From Flavilitoribacter sp020436695 (lineage in GTDB: Bacteria; Bacteroidota; Bacteroidia; Chitinophagales; Saprospiraceae): 64,000 nucleotides of DNA. This document shows positions 53,873-62,244 of the stretch, in pieces; within the stretch, counting starts at the first letter, position 1, and every line of letters starts with the position of its first letter. Location: NCBI GenBank assembly GCA_041392665.1, contig JAWKLQ010000026.1:79776-143775 (forward strand), read 5' to 3'. The notes beneath the pieces were generated by a model. That model ran no database searches. It was not told where the DNA came from and was given only the letters and a program-made list of their open reading frames with translations. Made by a program: the position numbers and the translations under genes.

Positions 53873-55141
53873 ATGCGCATTTTATTACTTGGTAGTGGAG
53901 GCCGTGAACATGCCTTCGCCTGGAAATTCCGGCAAAGTCCGCTTTGCAAAGCACTTTTTATTGCTCCTGGAAATGCAGGTACGGGGCAGCACGGCACAAA
54001 CCTGGCAATCGATCCGAATAATTTTCCGGCAGTGAAACAAGCTGTCCTTGAGTATGCGATCGATATGGTTGTGGTAGGACCGGAAGAACCGCTGGTACGG
54101 GGTATTGTGGATTTTTTCCGGAAGGATGAAAGTCTGCAAAATGTATTGATCGTTGGCCCGGACGGACACGCAGCTCTACTGGAAGGTAGCAAGGCCTTTG
54201 CCAAGGAATTTATGCGGGAGTTCGTCATACCAACAGCTGCTTACGAGGAATTTACTCCTAAAGATCTGCGGGCAGGACTGGATTACGTCAGCCGGCAACA
54301 ACCGCCGATCGTTTTAAAGGCCGACGGACTGGCTGCGGGAAAAGGGGTAGTGATCCTGGACAATATTTCCGATGCACAGCAGGAATTGCAGGAGATGTTG
54401 GCCGGCAAATTCGGTGCGGCCAGCGAAAAAGTAGTCATTGAGCAATTCCTGAAAGGGATCGAATTCTCCGTTTTCGTACTGACCGATGGGAAAAGCTATA
54501 AAATACTCCCGGTTGCCAAGGATTATAAGCGGATCGGTGAAGGAGATACCGGCCCTAATACCGGTGGGATGGGCTCTGTCTCTCCCGTCCCGTTCGTGGA
54601 TAAAGAGATGATGCGCAAGGTGGAAAGCCGCATCATCAAACCTACCATTCGTGGGATACAGGAGCGGGAAATGGACTATTGCGGATTCATTTTCCTGGGT
54701 TTGATCGAAGTGGAAGGAGACCCATATGTCATTGAATACAACTGCCGGATGGGCGATCCGGAAACCCAGTCGGTTTTTGCCCGCCTAAATACAGATCTGG
54801 TCGCACTTTGTGCCGCAGCTGCTCAGGGGCGTCTGGATGAAATGGAAATTGAGACCGATGAGCGGGCGGCAGCCACCATTATCCTCGTATCCGGAGGGTA
54901 TCCAGGCAGCTACGAAAAAGGCAAACCCATTACCGGGCTGGACGCCGTGAATGGCAGCATGGTTTTTCATGCCGGCACAAAAAGTGATAATGGGCAGGTA
55001 GTGACCAATGGCGGCCGGGTACTGGCCATTACGTCCTACGGCGATCATTTTCAGGATGCGATCAAGACCTCACTGGCCAACGCGGAGAAGGTTGAGTATG
55101 AGGGTAAATATAACCGGCGGGATATTGGGTTTGATCTCTAG
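53873..55141 (+). CDS. purD: phosphoribosylamine-glycine ligase
   Basis: A 422-residue GARS enzyme of purine synthesis. It opens with RILLLGSGGREHAFAWKFRQ, then VVVGPEEPLVRGIVDFF, the ATP-grasp segment PPIVLKADGLAAGKGVVILD, GDTGPNTGGMGSVSPVPFV, and YNCRMGDPETQ. It joins glycine to phosphoribosylamine with ATP in the cytoplasm. It follows clpX by 82 bases, where a CCGGTT-rich stem is possible but not clear. The other purine genes are elsewhere, apart from purA at 44691-45977. Confidence 0.96.
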   Translation: MRILLLGSGGREHAFAWKFRQSPLCKALFIAPGNAGTGQHGTNLAIDPNNFPAVKQAVLEYAIDMVVVGPEEPLVRGIVDFFRKDESLQNVLIVGPDGHAALLEGSKAFAKEFMREFVIPTAAYEEFTPKDLRAGLDYVSRQQPPIVLKADGLAAGKGVVILDNISDAQQELQEMLAGKFGAASEKVVIEQFLKGIEFSVFVLTDGKSYKILPVAKDYKRIGEGDTGPNTGGMGSVSPVPFVDKEMMRKVESRIIKPTIRGIQEREMDYCGFIFLGLIEVEGDPYVIEYNCRMGDPETQSVFARLNTDLVALCAAAAQGRLDEMEIETDERAAATIILVSGGYPGSYEKGKPITGLDAVNGSMVFHAGTKSDNGQVVTNGGRVLAITSYGDHFQDAIKTSLANAEKVEYEGKYNRRDIGFDL

Positions 55142-55237
55142 ATAGGTTTGCCGGACTTGCAACTATTATATATTATTAATAATTTCGTCTCTGAAGGTGT
55201 TAAACAGCCTGAAGGGAATCAAACACAGCGTCAACAG

Positions 55238-55268
55238 AAGATATATCAATAAATATCTGATATATCTT
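55238..55268. promoter_or_regulatory. 11-bp inverted repeat before the CxxCH lipoprotein gene
   Basis: AAGATATATCA (55238-55248) and TGATATATCTT (55258-55268) are perfect inverted copies separated by 9 bases, 97 bases before the ATG. The form suits a dimeric repressor site or an RNA hairpin. The rest of 55142-55364 is AT-rich and shows nothing else. Confidence 0.4.
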
Positions 55269-55364
55269 ACTGATTATTATTTATTCTTCTCTCAAGTTTA
55301 TTTCCTTTCTACTGTATAACGTCTGATAGAACTAAACAGAAATATTTACTAAACCCAAGTTATC

Positions 55365-57206
55365 ATGAATGCGAAGAATGTCTTTCTTTTGCTATTGTTC
55401 TCTTTTTCTCTATTCCTATTTACCACATGCAAGGACAATAATCCGGATACTGCCGACCCCAGCAACGAGGAGTTGGTACAGCGAACCCCTATCCGTCCGT
55501 CTTTTGAGCAATCTCCTCCTATTGCATCTGACATTCAGATTGAGATCCTGGATGAACCCTTAGAGGGCGGTGAGAACATTCGATTTATTGCCACCTTCAA
55601 TGAAGGTGAATTACAAGAGCGCTACCTGGCTCTCCTCCTGAATGAAGAGAAAGTAGTCCTTAGAGACGATGGCCAGGGAGCTGACCAGGAAGCTGGCGAC
55701 AATCGATTTTCGATCTTCCTGAAAGATGACCCCGATCAGATCGTGACCGAACTGTCTAACCGGCAAAAGCTGGCTTTAACTACTGACACGCTACCGATTT
55801 TCAGTAATCGGAGTATCCGGCCGGTTGAAAAGGGGAATATCGAAGGATTTAATGCATTAATATTATCCCAGGGAGGGCCCGTGCGTATCCCCAAGGATCT
55901 GTTCTTGCTGTTTCCAGGCACATCTGATCCGGGTAAAACACTCATGATCACTGATCTGGGAGTTGTGGAGGACAATACCCGGACTTTCAATCCCTGTACC
56001 GGTTCCGGAAATCCGAACGGAGTATGGACCTTCGGCGAACTGATGCGTCAATTGGCCTCTCCTAATTCGGGTGCTATTGCCAGTGATGCGCAGGTATCCG
56101 CTTTTGTATTGGATTGGCTGAATACCTGGACGGTATCTCAAGTGGTAAACGGTGACCCATTATCGATTCGCGATTTCCAGAATCAGATCATTACGCCCTG
56201 GTTGAATGCCAGTGCGGTTGCCGGAGCTCCCGCCGGACAACTTCGCATGGAATTAGCGCCCTTCAAGCTGTTGGCTATTGTGAACCGGCTCGATCTGCGG
56301 GGGAATTCCGGATACGGTTTTAGTGATGCTGGTGAAGGGAGGTTCGTATTCGGAGGTTTGGATGATGACTGCAATAGCCTTCGGTTTACGGTAATCTTCG
56401 AATATGGGATCAATAAGCAAAATTGTATAGAGATCAAGACTTTTGCTCAAGAATGGGATGCCTTGGATGGTCTGGTATTGGGTGATCCGGCCTTTAATAC
56501 AGCTTTACAAAACATCACTGATCAATTTACTTTATCCGGTACAAATCCTGGGAAACCGAATCAGAGTTCTCTCAATCAACTCAGAACCAATGAATTATTG
56601 ACGCTGTTCGACGACTGGGAGCTTCGGGAATTTAATTTAACGAATGGAGGTGCTCTAGAACTCACGACTGTCAAAAAAGAACCCAAAAACCGACATAATG
56701 GCGCGGTAGGTGCTAATGCGGTACCGGATATAACGGCACTCGTATCATTCATCAATAGTAATACCATAGCTGTTGAAAATAATAAGTATGATATTCCATC
56801 TGGTCTACTGGGGGGAAGAGCTCCTACTCTCAACGGCACTAGCCATCATTGGAACGGCAGAGATCTATCGGGCCCTATGTTCATCAATAGCGATCTTGCA
56901 CGTCATGTATTCTCCCTGAATACCTGTAGCGGTTGCCATGCGAGGGAAACACTTACATCTTTTACTCATATATCGCCGAGACCATTTGGTATTGAAGCCG
57001 GTCTGTCGGGCTTTCTCACCGGTATTGATGTGACTGATGCAGCCAACAGGCCAACAGGTAGTCCTACAGTCCGGCACTTTGGCGATTTAGATCGGAGACA
57101 AAATGATCTGAATAATTTATTGAGCAGTACTTGTTTTTCGGTTCCCCGGCCGGTCTTTGAATTGGCTCATCGGCTTACGTTCGAACCTTTAAGGATGACT
57201 CATTAA
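55365..57206 (+). CDS. lipoprotein with a single CxxCH heme-like motif
   Basis: A 613-residue protein with a lipoprotein signal (MNAKNVFLLLLFSFSLFLFT then Thr-Cys22) and an acidic linker after it. Around residue 525 it has NTCSGCHARETLTSFTHIS, a CxxCH motif of covalent heme c attachment. The rest is beta-rich and includes SPNSGAIASDAQVSAFVLDW, ELAPFKLLAIVNRLDLRGN and LNQLRTNELL. A similar arrangement exists in large lipoproteins from myxobacteria by my recollection. There is no other cytochrome-like signature, so heme binding is unproven. It should be envelope-anchored. Function unknown. Confidence 0.75.
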   Translation: MNAKNVFLLLLFSFSLFLFTTCKDNNPDTADPSNEELVQRTPIRPSFEQSPPIASDIQIEILDEPLEGGENIRFIATFNEGELQERYLALLLNEEKVVLRDDGQGADQEAGDNRFSIFLKDDPDQIVTELSNRQKLALTTDTLPIFSNRSIRPVEKGNIEGFNALILSQGGPVRIPKDLFLLFPGTSDPGKTLMITDLGVVEDNTRTFNPCTGSGNPNGVWTFGELMRQLASPNSGAIASDAQVSAFVLDWLNTWTVSQVVNGDPLSIRDFQNQIITPWLNASAVAGAPAGQLRMELAPFKLLAIVNRLDLRGNSGYGFSDAGEGRFVFGGLDDDCNSLRFTVIFEYGINKQNCIEIKTFAQEWDALDGLVLGDPAFNTALQNITDQFTLSGTNPGKPNQSSLNQLRTNELLTLFDDWELREFNLTNGGALELTTVKKEPKNRHNGAVGANAVPDITALVSFINSNTIAVENNKYDIPSGLLGGRAPTLNGTSHHWNGRDLSGPMFINSDLARHVFSLNTCSGCHARETLTSFTHISPRPFGIEAGLSGFLTGIDVTDAANRPTGSPTVRHFGDLDRRQNDLNNLLSSTCFSVPRPVFELAHRLTFEPLRMTH

Positions 57207-57238
57207 GGTTTTAAAAAATAAAGGAAAAGTCGCACATA

Positions 57239-57280
57239 ATATGTAGGGTCGGGACGGTATAAGTCAGCGACCCTACATAT
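57239..57280. terminator. 13-bp gene-end hairpin
   Basis: ATATGTAGGGTCG (57239-57251) pairs perfectly with 57268-57280 across 16 bases. It lies between the CxxCH lipoprotein gene and the convergent nuclease-like gene. No T-tract. Confidence 0.6.
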
Positions 57281-57304
57281 CACTCTCATAAGGAAATAAG
57301 ATGG

Positions 57305-57886
57305 TCACTCTAATAACTTGACGATCACCTCTTCTTTAAAAATAGGCTCTGATGTATTGGTGACACTCATTTGATCCAAAATATGCAGATCGAATTTTGC
57401 TAATTCGGCAATTAACTGTTCCTCATAATCTTCCGGATCGTCCCTATCCAAAGCCAACCAGACCACGTAGTGTAAATGATACTGTACCAATGAGTCGGCC
57501 AAAGTCCAAAATGCCCGGTTGTGTTGTAAAAAAGGCCAGCGCATCCACATGCCCCGGAAGCGACGGAACCACCAACTACGATGGTAATATTGGAGCACTG
57601 CATCAATAGCCAGCAGTGTATCTTCCAGTTTTCTTTTCAGTTCAAAAGCCAGTTCCGGTGCCGGTTTCACATTCACATCAAAAGACACATTCATTTTAGC
57701 ATTGTAGCGGGTACGATAATTTTTCACTTCAATGAAGATCAGTTCGCGTTGATCCCGGATGGCGATAAAATCAACGCCTTTGAGTCCATTCCCACTCAAC
57801 GCGCGGAAATAGGGGTGCTCGTCGTATTTTTTGACCACCCAGTTGGAAGCAAATGAAAATCGCAGACCACTTTCCTCAAAGGTCAT
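57305..57886 (-). CDS. PD-(D/E)xK nuclease-like protein of unknown role
   Basis: A 193-residue protein from the Met at 57886; an in-frame ATG at 57922 would add 12 residues. The segment LKGVDFIAIRDQRELIFIEV followed by KNYR has the D...ExK order of PD-(D/E)xK nucleases (Asp in GVDF, Glu and Lys in EVK). A helical part and a Trp-rich region (HRSWWFRRFRGMWMRWPFL) follow. No other domain is recognised. It may be a stand-alone nuclease or a degenerate relative; no restriction or repair partner is adjacent. Confidence 0.65.
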   Translation of the reverse strand: MTFEESGLRFSFASNWVVKKYDEHPYFRALSGNGLKGVDFIAIRDQRELIFIEVKNYRTRYNAKMNVSFDVNVKPAPELAFELKRKLEDTLLAIDAVLQYYHRSWWFRRFRGMWMRWPFLQHNRAFWTLADSLVQYHLHYVVWLALDRDDPEDYEEQLIAELAKFDLHILDQMSVTNTSEPIFKEEVIVKLLE

Positions 57887-57973
57887 ATTGATGTTTTTAC
57901 CTTTAATCCACAAATTAACCATTCGATGTGAGGAATGGAACTATACATTTAAGCTATGCTTCCAGCAGCAAAT

Positions 57974-58006
57974 ATTGTAATTTAGCGGAAATTCGCTAAA
58001 CAATAA
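57974..58006. promoter_or_regulatory. inverted repeat in the acyl-CoA dehydrogenase leader
   Basis: TTTAGCG (57981-57987) and CGCTAAA (57994-58000) are perfect copies around GAAATT; the flanks TATTG and CAATA extend the symmetry with a 3-base bulge. It ends about 20 bases before the ATG. It suits a repressor site or an RNA hairpin in the leader. Confidence 0.45.
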
Positions 58007-58025
58007 ACTTACAAGTAAAACCAAT

Positions 58026-59186
58026 ATGGATTTTAACCTAACCGAAGAGCAACTGGCCGTGCAGGAAGCGGCCCGGGAATTTGCCCAAAAACAATTAAAA
58101 CCCGGTGTGATCGAACGAGATAGCAAAATGCTTTTTCCTGCCGAAGAAGTGCGGGCAATGGGCGAACTGGGTTTTCTGGGAATGATGGTTGACCCGGACT
58201 ATGGCGGTGGTGGTATGGATACGCTTTCCTACGTATTGGCGATGGAAGAGATCTCCAAAGTGGATAATTCCTGCTCAGTGCTGATGTCGGTCAATAATTC
58301 TCTGGTATGCTGGGGAATAGAAACCTACGGTACGGAAGAACAGAAACAGCAATATCTGCCCCGCCTGGCCACCGGCGAATGGATCGGCTCATTTTGTCTG
58401 TCGGAGCCGGAAGCGGGTAGTGACGCTACCAGCCAGCGGACCACAGCCATAGATATGGGAGATCATTATTTACTCAACGGAACGAAGAACTGGATCACTA
58501 ACGGCGGCTCCTCAAAGCTGCATATTGTTATTGCTCAGACGGATGCAGAAAAAGGTCACCACGGGATAAATGCCTTTCTGGTCGAGACGGGTTGGGATGG
58601 CGTGGCCATTGGGGCGAAAGAAGATAAACTGGGCATTCGCTCTTCCGATACCCATACCATTATGTATACCGATGTGAAAGTGCCGAAAGAAAATCGCATC
58701 GGTGAAGACGGTTTTGGTTTCACCTTCGCTATGAAGACGCTTTCCGGAGGGCGGATCGGGATCGCTGCGCAGGCACTGGGTATTGCCGGCGGTGCTTACG
58801 AACTGGCACTGGCCTACGCACAGGAACGGAGTGCTTTCGGTAAGCCCATCATTAATCATCAGTCCATCGCTTTTAAACTGGCCGATATGATCACCGAGAT
58901 CGAAGCGGCAAAAATGATGGTTTACCGTGCGGCCTGGCTGAAAGACCAGGGCAAAAATTACGACCGGGCCAGCTCGATGGCCAAACTATACGCTTCGGAG
59001 GTAGCCATGCGCCATACGGTAGAAGCGGTGCAGATTCACGGTGGATACGGCTTTGTGAAAGAATACCACGTGGAAAGACTGATGCGCGATGCGAAGATCA
59101 CCCAGATCTATGAAGGGACTTCGGAAGTGCAGCGCATTGTAATCTCCCGAAGCGTGGAAAAGGGAAATCCCTATATTGAAGTTTGA
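58026..59186 (+). CDS. acyl-CoA dehydrogenase
   Basis: A 386-residue flavoprotein of the short-chain acyl-CoA dehydrogenase type. FAD and substrate motifs: GSFCLSEPEAGSDATSQRT, NGTKNWITNGG, YAQERSAFGKPI and, at the C-terminus, ITQIYEGTSEVQRIVISR with the catalytic Glu363. It oxidises acyl-CoA to enoyl-CoA and passes electrons to an electron-transfer flavoprotein. Butyryl-CoA dehydrogenase-like overall, but chain length is not certain. Cytoplasmic. An inverted repeat lies in the leader and a 15-bp hairpin follows the stop. Confidence 0.95.
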   Translation: MDFNLTEEQLAVQEAAREFAQKQLKPGVIERDSKMLFPAEEVRAMGELGFLGMMVDPDYGGGGMDTLSYVLAMEEISKVDNSCSVLMSVNNSLVCWGIETYGTEEQKQQYLPRLATGEWIGSFCLSEPEAGSDATSQRTTAIDMGDHYLLNGTKNWITNGGSSKLHIVIAQTDAEKGHHGINAFLVETGWDGVAIGAKEDKLGIRSSDTHTIMYTDVKVPKENRIGEDGFGFTFAMKTLSGGRIGIAAQALGIAGGAYELALAYAQERSAFGKPIINHQSIAFKLADMITEIEAAKMMVYRAAWLKDQGKNYDRASSMAKLYASEVAMRHTVEAVQIHGGYGFVKEYHVERLMRDAKITQIYEGTSEVQRIVISRSVEKGNPYIEV

Positions 59187-59198
59187 CCGCTATCTTGA

Positions 59199-59240
59199 AG
59201 TCGTAAGTCTGCCTGTAGGAAATATGGCAGACTTACGACT
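59199..59240. terminator. 15-bp gene-end hairpin after acyl-CoA dehydrogenase
   Basis: AGTCGTAAGTCTGCC (59199-59213) pairs perfectly with 59226-59240 around 12 bases. A further partial copy, GACTTACGACTA, occurs near 59253. No T-tract. Confidence 0.6.
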
Positions 59241-59314
59241 AACCGACTTCCTGACTTACGACTACAATTAATATACCCACCAATATTGATTTTTCCTGCA
59301 TCTTTGCAGTTAAT

Positions 59315-60448
59315 ATGAAAGGCTCAATTCAAATAGCGCGCCTGTTCGGCATTCCTATTCAATTGCACTGGAGTTTTTTCCTGATCCTCGGCTGGATTGT
59401 GTATATCGTACTGAGCCGGAAGGGTTATTGGGATTGGCATAGCCTGGGCTGGACGGCGCTTTCGGTCTTCGTTCTGTTCTTTTGTGTGGTATTGCACGAA
59501 CTTGGTCATGCCCTTACCGCCCGGCGTTACGGCGTGAAAACCAGGAACATCATGCTCCTGCCCATTGGCGGACTGGCTGTATTGGAACGTCTGCCCGAAA
59601 AACCGAAGCAGGAATTGTGGGTGGCACTGGCCGGCCCTATGGTTAATGTCGGCCTCGCGGTGTTTTTTGCACCACTGCTTTTGCTGCTCTCTCACGAAAA
59701 ATTTCGTCAGATCTTCGGATTTATTATTCAGCAGGACGGCAATTTTTTTGCCCGCCATATCCTACCCTGGGAATGGTTCATTTTCGGCCTGGTTGCCTTA
59801 AACCTCATTGTGGCCCTGTTCAATCTGCTGCCGGCGTTTCCAATGGACGGTGGACGGATCTTGCGTGCTTTTCTGTCTCTGCGTCTGGCCCGTATCCGGG
59901 CTACCAGGATCGCAACTTTTCTCGGGCAGGTATTCGCGGTCATCCTCCTGGCTACTGCCTGGGAATACGGTAACTGGGCGGCCGGAATTATCGGCGTATT
60001 CGTATATTTTAATGCCACTGTGGAGTACCGCTCGGCACGGGAAGAACAATTGCTGGAGCGCCTTAGCGTAAAAGATGCCATGCGTCGGCAATTTTCACGT
60101 CTTTATCCCAAAGACGAGATGGCCCGTGCATTTCAACTGCTCAGACAGGACAAAGAGCATAATTTTCTGGTATTTGACCACTGGCAGAATCTACAGGCCG
60201 TTTTGAGTGAAGAGACGATCCTGAAAACGGCCAAAAACAACCGCCTGGATCATAAGGTAGAACAGTGGGCCGGTAAAGAGTACGACTATGTATTCGAAGA
60301 CGAATCCATGAAAGCAGCAATGCTGCGCATGCAAAAGAGCGGGCAAAGTGTATTGCCCGTTTGCAATCGGTACGGACGCCTTACCGGCCTCATTGACCGG
60401 ATGGGAGTGGATCATGCGCTGCGTTTGCAACGACAATTAAAGAGCTGA
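59315..60448 (+). CDS. M50 (S2P-like) membrane metalloprotease with CBS domains
   Basis: A 377-residue membrane protein. Helices lie at ~17-35 and 45-65, with the zinc motif HELGH (61-65) in the second, further helices at ~95-120 and ~150-170, and the third zinc ligand in NLLPAFPMDGGRILRA. The C-terminal ~130 residues form a pair of CBS motifs (VKDAMRRQFSRL, LPVCNRYGRLTGLIDRMG). It is a rhomboid-unrelated intramembrane protease, probably cutting membrane-bound regulators; CBS domains may sense adenosine nucleotides. Its substrate is unknown. It is convergent with the OmpH-like gene. Confidence 0.93.
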   Translation: MKGSIQIARLFGIPIQLHWSFFLILGWIVYIVLSRKGYWDWHSLGWTALSVFVLFFCVVLHELGHALTARRYGVKTRNIMLLPIGGLAVLERLPEKPKQELWVALAGPMVNVGLAVFFAPLLLLLSHEKFRQIFGFIIQQDGNFFARHILPWEWFIFGLVALNLIVALFNLLPAFPMDGGRILRAFLSLRLARIRATRIATFLGQVFAVILLATAWEYGNWAAGIIGVFVYFNATVEYRSAREEQLLERLSVKDAMRRQFSRLYPKDEMARAFQLLRQDKEHNFLVFDHWQNLQAVLSEETILKTAKNNRLDHKVEQWAGKEYDYVFEDESMKAAMLRMQKSGQSVLPVCNRYGRLTGLIDRMGVDHALRLQRQLKS

Positions 60449-60450
60449 GA

Positions 60451-60963
60451 CTACTGCAACCCCAGTTCTGCTTTTACCATGTCTGTAATATCTGCCGATT
60501 CCTCGGCAAACAACACTACGTTAAAGGCGCTGGTATCAAAGATCATTACATAGCCATTGGCTTTCGCCACCTTGGCTATAGCTTCCTGAACCTGGGTGAC
60601 CAGCGGTTCCAGCAGTGTATCCCGCTTTTCAGCTACCTTTTGTTGTACCTCCTGCTCGTAGGCAAGAATGGTTTGTTGTTCCTGTTGCAGCGCCTGTTCC
60701 CGCTCCCCTAATGTTTTGGGCGTATGTTCACCGGATTGCGAATCCTGGTAGTATTGAGTTACTTTTTGTTGGAAAGCAGTGGCCATGTCTTCTCCCTTCT
60801 TCACCAGTTGATCGCGGTAAGCGGCCAGTTCGGTGTCTGCTGCTTTAGTACCCGGCAGCATGCTTACCAGAGAACCAAAATTACAGTGACCATATTTGTC
60901 CTGGGCCAGGCTGGTACCCAAAATTGTAAATAGGAAAACGGATGCTAGCAATATCTTCTTCAT
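60451..60963 (-). CDS. OmpH/Skp-family periplasmic chaperone
   Basis: A 170-residue protein with a signal peptide (MKKILLASVFLFTILGTSLA then QDKYGHC). A central region of long helices (AAYRDQLVKKGEDMATAFQQ to EKRDTLLEPLVTQVQEA) forms the Skp coiled-coil arms. The C-terminal sequence GYVMIFDTSAFNVVLFAEES is a family hallmark. It is expected in the periplasm, holding unfolded outer-membrane proteins. A TACCTTTG box lies upstream on this strand. Convergent with the M50 gene by 2 bases. Confidence 0.9.
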   Translation of the reverse strand: MKKILLASVFLFTILGTSLAQDKYGHCNFGSLVSMLPGTKAADTELAAYRDQLVKKGEDMATAFQQKVTQYYQDSQSGEHTPKTLGEREQALQQEQQTILAYEQEVQQKVAEKRDTLLEPLVTQVQEAIAKVAKANGYVMIFDTSAFNVVLFAEESADITDMVKAELGLQ

Positions 60964-61031
60964 GAGTGCAAATTTTCACTTGTTGATCTTAAAAGATTCC
61001 AATAAACGCTTGAAGGTTGTATGGAAAGCCA

Positions 61032-61039
61032 CAAAGGTA
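61032..61039 (-). promoter_or_regulatory. -7 box (TACCTTTG) for the OmpH gene
   Basis: An exact TAnnTTTG match on the minus strand, 69 bases before the start codon. Confidence 0.5.
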
Positions 61040-61172
61040 TTGTATTGTCATAAAATCAGTGCTTAAGGAAATATAAAAAAGAAATTAAAAATATTTGTTT
61101 TTTATTTTGATTTAAAAAACATTTTGGTTTAATTTGTGAAATCAAGAGCTTATTGACACAAATAATTGCACC

Positions 61173-62027
61173 ATGCACCAAAAATTACAATTGATCAAAG
61201 TGGCGGCCCAGCATCAGCTTTTTCGCTGGAAATACCAGGTGGAACAACTGGTCCGTCGTTACTGGTTGCGGGCCTTTCTATTGGGACTGGCCGCCTTTCT
61301 ACTTATCCGAAAGGATGTGAGCATCAACCTGAATCTGAACGCAGTGACTCAGCCGGCTGGCAACTATGAAAATGAAACGGGAAGCGGAGCGTATGAACCC
61401 GAGGAACAACGCCCCATGAACGTTTCCATGCTTACCGGCAGTTCTTCTGCATCTGCCAAAGCAGTGGCTGTCAGTCACCTGACTACCGACAAACCGTCAA
61501 CCTCCGGTGACCCAAACTTGGCCAATACGTATTCCAATGTGACCAAGTATTCCGATGAAGATCTGGCCAAGCGGGAAGCCAAGCGAAAAAAACAGCTGGC
61601 TTATGTGAAACGGTATGCAGAAGTCGCTCAGAAAGAAATGGACAAATATAAGATTCCGGCAAGTATTACGCTGGCTCAGGGGCTGCTTGAAAGCAATGTA
61701 GGGGAGAGCCGGCTGGCCACAAAGAACAACAATCATTTCGGTATCAAGTGCTTTTCCAGAAAGTGTAAAAAAGGGCACTGCACCAATTTTACCGATGATT
61801 CACACAAAGATTTTTTCCGGAAATACAAGAGTGCCTGGGAGAGTTTTCGGGCGCATAGCATACTGCTGCGGGCCGATCGTTACAAACCTTTGTACGAACT
61901 GAAGACTACCGATTACCGTGCCTGGGCCAAAGGCCTGAAGAAAGCCGGCTATGCTACAGACCCCAACTACGCAGAGAAGATCATTGAGTTGATCGATGAT
62001 CTGGGATTACATGACTATGATGAATAA
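61173..62027 (+). CDS. membrane-anchored peptidoglycan glucosaminidase
   Basis: A 284-residue protein with a basic N-terminus, one membrane helix (YWLRAFLLGLAAFLLI, ~30-46), a low-complexity linker (~50-135, rich in Ser, Thr, Asn) and a C-terminal glucosaminidase domain. The catalytic glutamate is in SITLAQGLLESNVGESRLAT, followed by NNHFGIKCF and a Cys-containing loop (CFSRKCKKGHC). It should cut the N-acetylglucosaminyl bond of peptidoglycan in the periplasm, near the inner membrane. It diverges from the OmpH gene, and a 26-bp hairpin follows. Confidence 0.92.
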   Translation: MHQKLQLIKVAAQHQLFRWKYQVEQLVRRYWLRAFLLGLAAFLLIRKDVSINLNLNAVTQPAGNYENETGSGAYEPEEQRPMNVSMLTGSSSASAKAVAVSHLTTDKPSTSGDPNLANTYSNVTKYSDEDLAKREAKRKKQLAYVKRYAEVAQKEMDKYKIPASITLAQGLLESNVGESRLATKNNNHFGIKCFSRKCKKGHCTNFTDDSHKDFFRKYKSAWESFRAHSILLRADRYKPLYELKTTDYRAWAKGLKKAGYATDPNYAEKIIELIDDLGLHDYDE

Positions 62028-62129
62028 TTTATTGGTATCTGGTGCCGGGTTTTAGTACTACTTTGTCAGTTTGAAGAAATAATTATGTGTTTCTGGTATT
62101 CAATCCTATTAGACAGAATGATGAATAAA

Positions 62130-62195
62130 TGATGATTGATAATTGATGAGTGTACTAAAAGCATTGTACGTACACTCATCAATTATCAATCATCA
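62130..62195. repeat. perfect 26-bp hairpin between convergent genes
   Basis: The arms 62130-62155 and 62170-62195 (starting TGATGATTGATAATTGATGA) pair perfectly around a 14-base loop. It sits between the glucosaminidase gene (+) and birA (-), with no T-tract. It is the longest perfect stem in the window. Confidence 0.7.
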
Positions 62196-62244
62196 CCCAT
62201 TCTCCAATCCAGATCCAGATACCGGAATACCGGAAAATTTGTGA

